Positions 1 through 5,917 of a DNA stretch of 19,205 nt are shown here, piece after piece. The DNA is taken from the NCBI GenBank assembly GCA_902474645.1, contig CABRWN010000019.1, positions 1-19,205 on the forward strand, given 5' to 3'. The position numbers and the translations under genes are program-made. Every line of letters begins with the position of its first letter. Positions within the stretch are counted from its first letter, which is position 1. Below the pieces are notes generated by a model. The model ran no database searches. It was given only the letters and a program-made list of their open reading frames with translations, and was not told where the DNA came from. The stretch comes from an uncultured Collinsella sp. GTDB lineage: Bacteria; Actinomycetota; Coriobacteriia; Coriobacteriales; Coriobacteriaceae.

Positions 1-160
1 ACCGGGCCGCGCGGCAAGGAGATATATTGCCAGACCGGAGGGGCCCCGTGGGCGGGAATCTGGGCGTACACATTTCCTACACATCTTGGGATCCGACTAA
101 CGTTTGCCAGCCGTTACCTACCGCTCGCCGAGCATCTCTTTATATAAGGCAGTCTCATGG
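1..160. other. Left-edge non-assigned stretch
   Basis: This is the region beyond the stop codon of the phosphohexomutase gene. The first plus-strand frame is open from the window edge to a TAA at 145-147, and a minus-strand frame is open from an ATG near 82 to the edge. Neither has a recognisable protein motif or a convincing ribosome-binding site, so I assign no gene. A weak inverted repeat (TAACG at 98-102, CGTTA at 112-116) is present, without a T-tract. I see no clear terminator for the upstream gene. Confidence 0.3.
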
Positions 161-1561
161 TTAAAGCGGATACGTCCCCCTAGCTAAAGCACAGCCAGCA
201 TCGAGCAACTCATCACGTTCTTCCACCGAGAACCCCTCGGCGTAGACGCGCACCACTGGTTCGGTCCCGCTAGGACGGACCAGCAGCCACGTGTCATCCT
301 CGAATGCCAAACGCAAGCCATCCATATGACTAACGTTTTGCGGCACCTTGCCACAAATCGACTTGGGGTTTACGCCCGGCAGCAGGGTTCGTAACGTTTC
401 GGCGTCTTCAGCCTCAAGGCGCAAATCCCGTCGACCGTAACTCGTCTTACCAAAACTGTCCTCGATTTGGTCGACCAGAACGCCCAAAGGCGCGTCCGTC
501 TTTGCCATAAGCTCACACAGAATTAGACAGGCGAGGATTCCATCGCGCTCGGGCATATGCGCGGCGATGCCGATACCACCGGCTTCTTCACCGCCTATGA
601 GGACGCCGCCCTTCTTCATCTCCGCCGCTATATATTTGAAACCGACTGGTTTGACGGTCACGCGGCAGCCAAGCGCCTCGGCAATGCGACGCACGAGCGT
701 CGAGCATGAAAGATTGACGACGACGCGCCCCTCCAAATTACGAAATTGAACCAAGTCGCCCAAAACGAGCGCCATGATCTGATGCGGATGTATATATCTG
801 CCGCGCTCGTCAACCGCACCGATACGGTCGGCGTCGCCGTCGGTCACCAGACCAGCGCAAGCTCCGTCATCGATAACCGTGCGCTCGCAAGCGTCCACCC
901 AAGGCTCAACGGGGTCGGGGCAGATATCTTCTTGGTCAGACGCCTGCCCGGCGTGAATCTCGTGCACCTCAACGCCAAGCTCGCGCAGCAAGTCGGCTAG
1001 ATAACCCTGGGCTGCGCCGCCCATGGGATCGACAACCACGCGCAGGTGCGCGCCGCGGATGGCTTCGGCATCGACAAACGATGCCACCGCCTGCATATAG
1101 TCAGGAATGATATCCGCGGTGCGATATTGCCCCTCGATCCCCATTGGCTCGGGAGCCATGGTCTCTTCGAGCTCTTCGATGACATCCTGGTTGGCGGTCG
1201 AGCCGTCACCCATGCGAATCTTGAGGCACAGATAACCCTGCGGATGATGGGACCCCGTCACCATGAGCGCGCCGCACGCCTCACCGTCATAAGCCGCCGC
1301 CCACGTAAGGGCAGGGGTCGGAACAGGTCGCGAAGCGAGCACGGCGTCCAGCCCGTGCGCTGCTAGCACGCCCGCCGCAAGCTCAGCGAACTCGCTCGCC
1401 AGGGGCCGGGTGTCGAACCCTATATATACCGTTTTGCCCGGATTGGTCTTTTGCCACAACTCGCCGACGGCATCGGCGATACGGGCAACGTTATCGGCAG
1501 TGAAGTCCTCATCGACGCGAGCGCGCCAACCGTCAGTTCCAAAATGAATTATCGCGCACAC
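161..1561 (-). CDS. Phosphoglucomutase/phosphomannomutase family protein
   Basis: An alpha-D-phosphohexomutase, which moves phosphate between C1 and C6 of a hexose phosphate in sugar-nucleotide and polysaccharide precursor supply; cytoplasmic. From the GTG start at 1561 it is 466 aa, the usual family size. The N-terminus reads IIHFGTDGWRAR, typical of the family. The catalytic phosphoserine loop is VTGSHHP (Ser about 104). The metal site is DGDADR (about 241-246), the sugar-binding loop GGEEAGG (about 323-329) and the phosphate-binding loop RPSGTEP (about 429-435). The frame stays open to another GTG at 1621, but GTG 1561 has an AGGTG ribosome-binding site 7 bases before it and puts the start just ahead of the conserved region. 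The serine loop differs from the usual TASHNP. Glucose, mannose or glucosamine specificity cannot be told from sequence alone. It has its own upstream region, separated from the next gene by a terminator. Confidence 0.92.
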   Translation of the reverse strand: MCAIIHFGTDGWRARVDEDFTADNVARIADAVGELWQKTNPGKTVYIGFDTRPLASEFAELAAGVLAAHGLDAVLASRPVPTPALTWAAAYDGEACGALMVTGSHHPQGYLCLKIRMGDGSTANQDVIEELEETMAPEPMGIEGQYRTADIIPDYMQAVASFVDAEAIRGAHLRVVVDPMGGAAQGYLADLLRELGVEVHEIHAGQASDQEDICPDPVEPWVDACERTVIDDGACAGLVTDGDADRIGAVDERGRYIHPHQIMALVLGDLVQFRNLEGRVVVNLSCSTLVRRIAEALGCRVTVKPVGFKYIAAEMKKGGVLIGGEEAGGIGIAAHMPERDGILACLILCELMAKTDAPLGVLVDQIEDSFGKTSYGRRDLRLEAEDAETLRTLLPGVNPKSICGKVPQNVSHMDGLRLAFEDDTWLLVRPSGTEPVVRVYAEGFSVEERDELLDAGCALARGTYPL

Positions 1562-1585
1562 GCGCAGACACCTCACAGTGTTTGG

Positions 1586-1614
1586 ATCATGGTACGCGTG
1601 AGGTATACCCGCAA
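1586..1614 (-). promoter_or_regulatory. Possible promoter of the phosphohexomutase gene
   Basis: On the minus strand, TTGCGG (1609-1614) and CATGAT (1586-1591) are 17 bases apart, giving a leader of about 18 bases to the GTG at 1561. Matches to consensus are only moderate. The gene needs a promoter here because a terminator lies just upstream. Confidence 0.35.
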
Positions 1615-1639
1615 CACGCACTCAGCAACCTGCCGGCAC

Positions 1640-1666
1640 CAGCATTCACCATTTGGGCAAATGCTG
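1640..1666. repeat. Nested inverted repeats upstream of the phosphohexomutase promoter
   Basis: CATTTG (1650-1655) and CAAATG (1658-1663) are perfect arms separated by GG. They are nested in CAGCATT (1640-1646) and AATGCTG (1660-1666). There is no adjacent T-tract, so this is more likely a protein-binding site or a structured leader than a terminator. Its function is unknown. Confidence 0.4.
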
Positions 1667-1683
1667 CCGAGGACATGCAAGCA

Positions 1684-1713
1684 ATAAAAAAAACCGCCCC
1701 GTATGGAGCGGTT
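1684..1713 (-). terminator. Intrinsic terminator after the homocysteine methyltransferase gene
   Basis: Arms AACCGC (1692-1697) and GCGGTT (1708-1713) pair, with an inner CC/GG pair after one mismatch. Read leftwards the stem is followed by a run of eight Ts. It lies 7 bases beyond the stop codon at 1721. Confidence 0.85.
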
Positions 1714-1720
1714 CTGCCCT

Positions 1721-2614
1721 TTATATATCGAGCGCCTCGGCCATCGCTGCCGTAGTGATTGCCGTGGTTCCACAGCAACTGCCCACCATTGCGGCACCGG
1801 CATGCCTCCATTCGATGCATGCGCGCGCGAAAGCTTCGGGGTTCTCGTGCCATACGGGGCCATCCTGAGTCTGGACCGGATCGCCTACGTTGGGACGCAC
1901 CGTGACGGGAGTAGTCGCCGATGCAACCATCCTGGGCACCGCCGCGTTCGCGGCCGCAAGCGAACAGCAATTAACACCAACCGAGTTTGCGCCATGTTTT
2001 TCGGCGTACAAAACGGCCGCCTCGATGTTGAGGCCATCGCCCAACAGGTCGCCTTTATCGTCAACGACAAAACTCACCAGAACAGGCATGCCGTCGGCGG
2101 CATCTCGAGCGCCGGCAAGCATGGGCTGCAAATTACGGATAGACGTCACCGTCTCGATCAGCAGACCGTCAACGCCGGCATTGAGCAAGGCGTGCGCCTG
2201 TTCGCGCGCAATGCCTCGGATTTCACGATACTCGGCAGAGTCCTCGGCAAACCACTCAATACCGATCGGGCCCATCGAGCCCAGCAGCAGCTGAGGGTGC
2301 GCCTGGCGAGCATCGTCGACGGCCCCGCGATTGACCTCCGCCACGGACGGCGAAATCTGGTCGTGCTTGAGGGCATAGCTCGATGCCTGAAAGGTGTTGG
2401 TAATGAGCACCTGCGCGCCGGCGGCGACATACAAGCGATGGATACGAGAAACGGTCTGCGGCTCTGCCAGATTCCAAAACGCCGGTGGAATGTCGGCGGC
2501 ATCGTACTCACTCAACAGAACACTGCCCATGGGGCCCTGCGCCAACAAGGTCTCGCTCGACAAACGGCGCGTAAGTTCCTCGGCACCAAAGCGGTTGTAA
2601 TAACTCGTATCCAT
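1721..2614 (-). CDS. Homocysteine S-methyltransferase family protein
   Basis: A zinc-dependent methyltransferase of the homocysteine S-methyltransferase (PF02574) family. It is expected to make methionine from homocysteine using S-methylmethionine, SAM or a methyl-corrinoid partner; cytoplasmic. It is 297 aa, the size of a stand-alone family member. The thiol/zinc ligands fit GVNCC (Cys 216) and GSCCGTT (Cys 280 and 281). Other family signatures are ITNTFQAS (about 71-78) and LLIETVTS (about 151-158). No cobalamin or folate domain is attached. It could therefore be an MmuM-type enzyme or the homocysteine half of a split methionine synthase; the sequence does not decide. The ATG at 2614 lies 10 bases after the stop of the metalloregulator gene, with only a modest GGGA-type ribosome-binding site, so the two are probably co-transcribed and translationally coupled. 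The last codons read GAT ATA TAA. Confidence 0.9.
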   Translation of the reverse strand: MDTSYYNRFGAEELTRRLSSETLLAQGPMGSVLLSEYDAADIPPAFWNLAEPQTVSRIHRLYVAAGAQVLITNTFQASSYALKHDQISPSVAEVNRGAVDDARQAHPQLLLGSMGPIGIEWFAEDSAEYREIRGIAREQAHALLNAGVDGLLIETVTSIRNLQPMLAGARDAADGMPVLVSFVVDDKGDLLGDGLNIEAAVLYAEKHGANSVGVNCCSLAAANAAVPRMVASATTPVTVRPNVGDPVQTQDGPVWHENPEAFARACIEWRHAGAAMVGSCCGTTAITTAAMAEALDI

Positions 2615-2624
2615 ATATATCCCG

Positions 2625-3047
2625 CTATTCCTCGACGCTGATTCCCTGCTTTTCGAGATAGGCGAGCCAGCGGCTCATCGTGTCCTCGGATAGCGCATGC
2701 TCCATCATGCAGGCCTCGGAATCGGCTCGCTCAAATTCGACACCGAGCTCCTGAACCAAAAACGTGCGGATGAGGCGATGACGGTACCAGATAGCCGTAC
2801 CAACCTCGCGGCCGCGATCGGTCAGGACTACCTTGCCGTAGTGCGATTGCTCGACAAGTTCGGATGCCTTGAGCGCCGAAACCGCTTTATTGACCGATGC
2901 CTTGGAGACGCCAAGGCGCTGCGCGATGTCGACCGATCGCACGCCGTTGGTTTCCCCCTCTTCGCTTTCAATGCGAACCATGCACTCCAAGTAGTCTTCG
3001 TTCGCCACCGTCAGATGTAGTTCGCGCGAGCTAATTGTCGTATCCAT
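2625..3047 (-). CDS. DtxR/MntR-family metal-dependent transcriptional regulator
   Basis: A dimeric winged-helix repressor that binds DNA when loaded with Mn(II) or Fe(II). From the ATG at 3047 it is 140 aa, matching short MntR-type proteins without the SH3-like third domain. An upstream in-frame ATG at 3068 has no ribosome-binding site, whereas 3047 is preceded by AAGGGA. The helix-turn-helix covers about residues 36-60 (DIAQRLGVSKASV). Metal ligands line up with the family: Asp18 and Glu21 in EDYLE, His90 in YRHRL, and Cys113, Glu116 and His117 in EACMMEH. It thus has the Asp of MntR and the Cys of DtxR in one site, while DtxR ancillary-site Glu83 is replaced by Arg94. It is the first gene of a unit with the homocysteine methyltransferase and divergent from pepT. 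Mn versus Fe preference is not certain. Confidence 0.9.
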   Translation of the reverse strand: MDTTISSRELHLTVANEDYLECMVRIESEEGETNGVRSVDIAQRLGVSKASVNKAVSALKASELVEQSHYGKVVLTDRGREVGTAIWYRHRLIRTFLVQELGVEFERADSEACMMEHALSEDTMSRWLAYLEKQGISVEE

Positions 3048-3078
3048 GATCTTCCGTCCCTTCTGCATTCAATGGCTG

Positions 3079-3084
3079 ATTCTA
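3079..3084 (-). promoter_or_regulatory. Probable -10 box of the metalloregulator gene
   Basis: TAGAAT on the minus strand is 31 bases upstream of the ATG at 3047. The corresponding -35 area falls on the edge of the inverted repeat at 3101-3120 and is a poor match to TTGACA, as expected for a site under activator or repressor control. Confidence 0.45.
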
Positions 3085-3100
3085 CCCCATCCAAGCGTCG

Positions 3101-3120
3101 CGGTATGCCGTGGCATACCG
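3101..3120. promoter_or_regulatory. Perfect inverted repeat, candidate operator between metalloregulator gene and pepT
   Basis: Arms CGGTATGCC (3101-3109) and GGCATACCG (3112-3120) are perfect and separated by GT. The site lies between the two divergent start codons, 16 bases from the regulator's -10 box and 3 bases from the pepT extended -10. It covers the -35 zone of both. The position and symmetry suit a dimeric regulator such as the adjacent DtxR/MntR-type protein. That this protein binds it is an inference. Confidence 0.6.
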
Positions 3121-3129
3121 TGCTAGAGT
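3121..3129 (+). promoter_or_regulatory. Probable extended -10 of pepT
   Basis: TGCTAGAGT fits the extended -10 form TGnTATAAT. It is 38 bases before the pepT ATG at 3168. The -35 position is occupied by the inverted repeat. Confidence 0.4.
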
Positions 3130-3167
3130 TCTTGTTGCACACGACGACCAAGATTGGAGCGGTCTTT

Positions 3168-4415
3168 ATGGAAAACACCACCACGAACCCCGATGTCCTC
3201 GAGCGCTTTTTGCGCTACGTCCAGATCAACACGCAGTCCGAGGATGCAAACTGCGACCAGGTGCCCTCGAGCGCCGTTCAGTTTGACCTTGCCAACGTGC
3301 TGGCTGAAGAGCTGCGCGAGCTTGGTGCGGAAGATGCCCACGTGACCGAGCACGCCTATGTCTGCGCGCATATCCCCGCAAGTGCGGGCGCTGAGGACAA
3401 GCCCGCCCTGGGCCTGATCGCCCATCTCGACACCACCGAAGTTGCACCGGGCGCCGGCGTGAAGCCGCACATCGTACACTACGAAGGCGGCGACCTGGTC
3501 TGCGGCACGGTTGACGGTAAGCCCGTTGCCATGAGTACCGCCAAGCTTCCCGCCCTGAACGACCTCGCAGGTGAGGACCTGGTCTGCAGCGATGGCACCA
3601 CGCTGCTGGGCGCGGACGACAAGGCAGGCGTCGCCGAGATCATGTCGCTTGTCGCGCGTATCGCTCAGGACCCCTCTCTGCCCCATCCCGCACTCGGCAT
3701 TTGCTTCTGCCCTGACGAGGAGATCGGCCACGGAGCCGAGCTGTTGGATATCGATGCCTTTGGCTGCAAGTACGCCTACACGGTCGACGGCGGCCCCATC
3801 GGCGAACTGGAGTGGGAGTGCTTTAACGCCGCCGAGGCGACCGTCCGCTTTGAGGGCCAGTCCATCCACCCGGGCGACGCTAAGGGCCGCATGGTCAACG
3901 CAGGCAATCTGTTCTGCGACTTCAACGCGTTGCTCCCCTACGTGCAGCGCCCGGAGTATACGGAAGGCTACGAGGGCTTTTATCACCTTGAGGGTGTATC
4001 TGCGACCGTCGATCACGCCACAGCGCGCTATATCGTCCGCGACCATGACGCCGCCAAGTTCCAGCAGAAACTCGACCTTATTGATGCCGCCGCCTCGATG
4101 CTCAACCAGCGTCTGGGTGAGGAGCGCGTGACGGTCGAGATTAAGCAGCAGTATCGAAATATGGCCGAGATCGTTCGCGACTATCCCGAGCTTATTGATG
4201 TTGCCAAGGAAGCCTACCTTGCCTGCGGCGTTGAGCCCCAAGTGCTGCCGATTCGCGGCGGCACCGACGGCGCGCAGCTGTCGTTCCGCGGTCTGCCCTG
4301 CCCCAACCTTTCCACCGGCGGCTATTGCTACCACGGCGTCAACGAGTTCGTCCCGGTCAGTTCGCTCGTCAAGATGACCGACGTGCTCCAGGAGCTCGTC
4401 GCCCGCTTTGCATAA
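3168..4415 (+). CDS. pepT: Peptidase T (tripeptide aminopeptidase)
   Basis: A cytoplasmic M20-family di-metal aminopeptidase that removes the N-terminal residue from tripeptides. It is 415 aa, against about 408 in E. coli. Metal and catalytic residues fit the family: His86 and Asp88 in AHLDTTE, Asp150 in LLGADDKAG, Glu184/Glu185 in PDEEIG, Asp207 in TVDGGP and His389 in YCYHG. The substrate-site motif RGGTDGAQLSF is at about 363-373. The start at 3168 is preceded by GGAGCGG. An in-frame upstream start at 3072 is rejected because it would run through the promoter and inverted repeat. This is the only plus-strand gene in the window. It is divergent from a metalloregulator gene, and because PepT uses divalent metals, shared metal control is plausible but unproven. 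Confidence 0.95.
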   Translation: MENTTTNPDVLERFLRYVQINTQSEDANCDQVPSSAVQFDLANVLAEELRELGAEDAHVTEHAYVCAHIPASAGAEDKPALGLIAHLDTTEVAPGAGVKPHIVHYEGGDLVCGTVDGKPVAMSTAKLPALNDLAGEDLVCSDGTTLLGADDKAGVAEIMSLVARIAQDPSLPHPALGICFCPDEEIGHGAELLDIDAFGCKYAYTVDGGPIGELEWECFNAAEATVRFEGQSIHPGDAKGRMVNAGNLFCDFNALLPYVQRPEYTEGYEGFYHLEGVSATVDHATARYIVRDHDAAKFQQKLDLIDAAASMLNQRLGEERVTVEIKQQYRNMAEIVRDYPELIDVAKEAYLACGVEPQVLPIRGGTDGAQLSFRGLPCPNLSTGGYCYHGVNEFVPVSSLVKMTDVLQELVARFA

Positions 4416-4439
4416 GGAACTCGAACAATCTAGGTAAGC

Positions 4440-4480
4440 AAAACCGCCCCGTCCTCAAAACCGAGAACGGGGCGGTTTTT
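4440..4480 (+). terminator. Strong intrinsic terminator after pepT
   Basis: Perfect 13-base arms (4440-4452 and 4467-4479) enclose a 14-base loop and are followed by Ts (five in the run 4476-4480). Because the left arm begins with As it may also stop leftward transcription. It shares AAACCGCCCCGT with the terminator at 1691-1702. Confidence 0.92.
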
Positions 4481-4556
4481 GGTGCAAGGGGAGTAGTCAG
4501 CACCGCAGGTTGAGCCAACGTCAGCGAGCGACGTCCAAGGCGAACAAGTTGGCATG

Positions 4557-4598
4557 AAAAAGGCAGGGCATTGCCCTTCTGGTCATGCCCTGCCTTTT
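4557..4598 (-). terminator. Bidirectional-looking terminator between pepT and the LCP gene
   Basis: Perfect 14-base arms AAAAGGCAGGGCAT (4558-4571) and ATGCCCTGCCTTTT (4585-4598) enclose a 13-base loop. Read leftwards the stem ends in five Ts, serving the LCP gene; read rightwards it ends in four Ts and may back up the pepT terminator. Confidence 0.9.
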
Positions 4599-4640
4599 GA
4601 ATGACAAATTGTCGCCTTGGGCGGCGCGCAGCGTCGAGCC

Positions 4641-4668
4641 GTTACGGCGTTTGGTAAAACGCCGTAAC
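4641..4668 (-). other. Hairpin abutting the LCP stop codon
   Basis: Perfect 12-base arms GTTACGGCGTTT (4641-4652) and AAACGCCGTAAC (4657-4668) enclose a 4-base loop. The stem begins at the base after the TAA of the LCP gene. There is no T-tract, so it is not a standard terminator. The true terminator follows 43 bases later. It could stabilise the 3' end of the mRNA. Confidence 0.7.
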
Positions 4669-5904
4669 TTAGTAGTTGGCCTCGTAGCCGTTACCGTCGC
4701 CGGTGGGCTCTTCGTAGTAGTCCGAATCGCTCGAATCGCTTGAGTCATCGGAATCGTCAGAGCTGACCGATGAGGTTGCGGTACCGTTTGCGTAATCGTC
4801 AGATGTGTTGTTGTTCAGGTCGCCGATCGTAGAGCTGGAACCGTCGGAAAGACCCATGGTGTTGGGACCCTTGGGATCCTTGCCGGCATCGACGCGCTCC
4901 ATCATTTCCTTGAGCTCGTCCTCGTAGACAAAGACGTAGCTCACACCGTCGATCATGGTGCTCTCGTCGGCGTACGAGGGCAGGTTGGCCGAGTAGATAC
5001 CGTCGACATCCATACCGCGCATGGCGTTGACCGTAGCCACGATATCCTGAACGCTCATATCGGTTACGAGCATATCGGACAGCGAATTAACCAGGCCAAA
5101 GATCTTCGTGGCATCGAAGTTATTGAGAATCTGGTTGGCAAGGGCGCCAAGCACCTGACGCTGGTGGCGCATGCGCGTGTAATCGCCGTCGGCATAGGTG
5201 TAGCGGCAGCGGGCATAGGTAAGGGCGGTGGCACCGTCCATATGCTGCTGGCCAGCGGTAATCTTAATATCCAGGTGCTCGGGGTCGTCAACATCATCGG
5301 TTGCGTTAATGTCGATACCGCCAACCGAATCAATCAGCGCCTGCATACCGTCGAAGCTGACCTCGGCATAGTGGGAAATCTGAACACCGCACAGCTCGTT
5401 GACCGCCTCGACCATGGCCTCGGCGCCGCCAACGGTATGGCAGGCGTTGATCTTCATGGTCTCGCCCTTGTACTCGACCTTGGTGTCACGCGGAACGGAA
5501 ATGAGCGTCGCCTGCTTTTGCGTGGGATCGATGCGTGCCAGGATAATCGAGTCGGCACGATACGTATCCTCGCCCGGACGGCCGTCGGTGCCAAGAAGTA
5601 GCACGTAGAACGGATCCTTTGCCTCATCGGTGTCAACCAGAACCCGACGCAGATTGTCGGTAATGACATTAGAATCGCCGAGCTTGCCCATAATGGTGGC
5701 AAACCACAGGCCGGCAGCGGTAGTGGCACTCAGCAGCACGCCAAGCACGACAATGAGCGCGACGTGACGAATCGTGTGGCTACGACGACGTTGACGAGCG
5801 CGCTCGGAATAGCGAGCCACGTTATCGCGACTGTAGATCTTGGCCTGCGCACCAGTTGAGGGTCTTCGGGCGGTGGTATCCGCGAGGGGCTTTTTATTAA
5901 ACAT
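4669..5904 (-). CDS. LytR-CpsA-Psr (LCP) family cell-wall glycopolymer ligase
   Basis: A membrane-anchored phosphotransferase that attaches undecaprenyl-linked glycopolymers to peptidoglycan, acting outside the cell. From the ATG at 5904 it is 411 aa. It has a basic cytoplasmic tail (about 1-46, many Arg), one membrane segment (about 47-70) and the LCP domain (about 98-330). Family motifs are LLLGTDGR (102-109), RADSIILARID (116-126), SVPRDT (136-141) and TYARCRYTYADGDYTRMRHQRQ in the region 229-250, which supplies the conserved Arg and Asp residues. The C-terminal tail (about 346-411) is low-complexity and rich in Ser and Asp. An earlier in-frame start at 5988 lies inside murA and is not preferred; 5904 has an AGGT ribosome-binding site. 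It starts 13 bases after the murA stop, so the two cell-wall genes are likely one transcript. Which glycopolymer it handles cannot be told. Confidence 0.93.
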   Translation of the reverse strand: MFNKKPLADTTARRPSTGAQAKIYSRDNVARYSERARQRRRSHTIRHVALIVVLGVLLSATTAAGLWFATIMGKLGDSNVITDNLRRVLVDTDEAKDPFYVLLLGTDGRPGEDTYRADSIILARIDPTQKQATLISVPRDTKVEYKGETMKINACHTVGGAEAMVEAVNELCGVQISHYAEVSFDGMQALIDSVGGIDINATDDVDDPEHLDIKITAGQQHMDGATALTYARCRYTYADGDYTRMRHQRQVLGALANQILNNFDATKIFGLVNSLSDMLVTDMSVQDIVATVNAMRGMDVDGIYSANLPSYADESTMIDGVSYVFVYEDELKEMMERVDAGKDPKGPNTMGLSDGSSSTIGDLNNNTSDDYANGTATSSVSSDDSDDSSDSSDSDYYEEPTGDGNGYEANY

Positions 5905-5917
5905 AGGCAACCTGTAA

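Noticed and set aside
1..147. Possible end of a plus-strand gene from the left edge
   Set aside because: The frame is open to 145-147 but the translation is not recognisable and a minus-strand frame is also open, so chance is likely over this length.
3072..3167. N-terminal extension of pepT from 3072
   Set aside because: It would translate through the inverted repeat and promoter; the ATG at 3168 has a good ribosome-binding site and fits family length.
3123..4334. Minus-strand open frame of 403 codons opposite pepT
   Set aside because: Complement of a complete peptidase T gene; no recognisable product.
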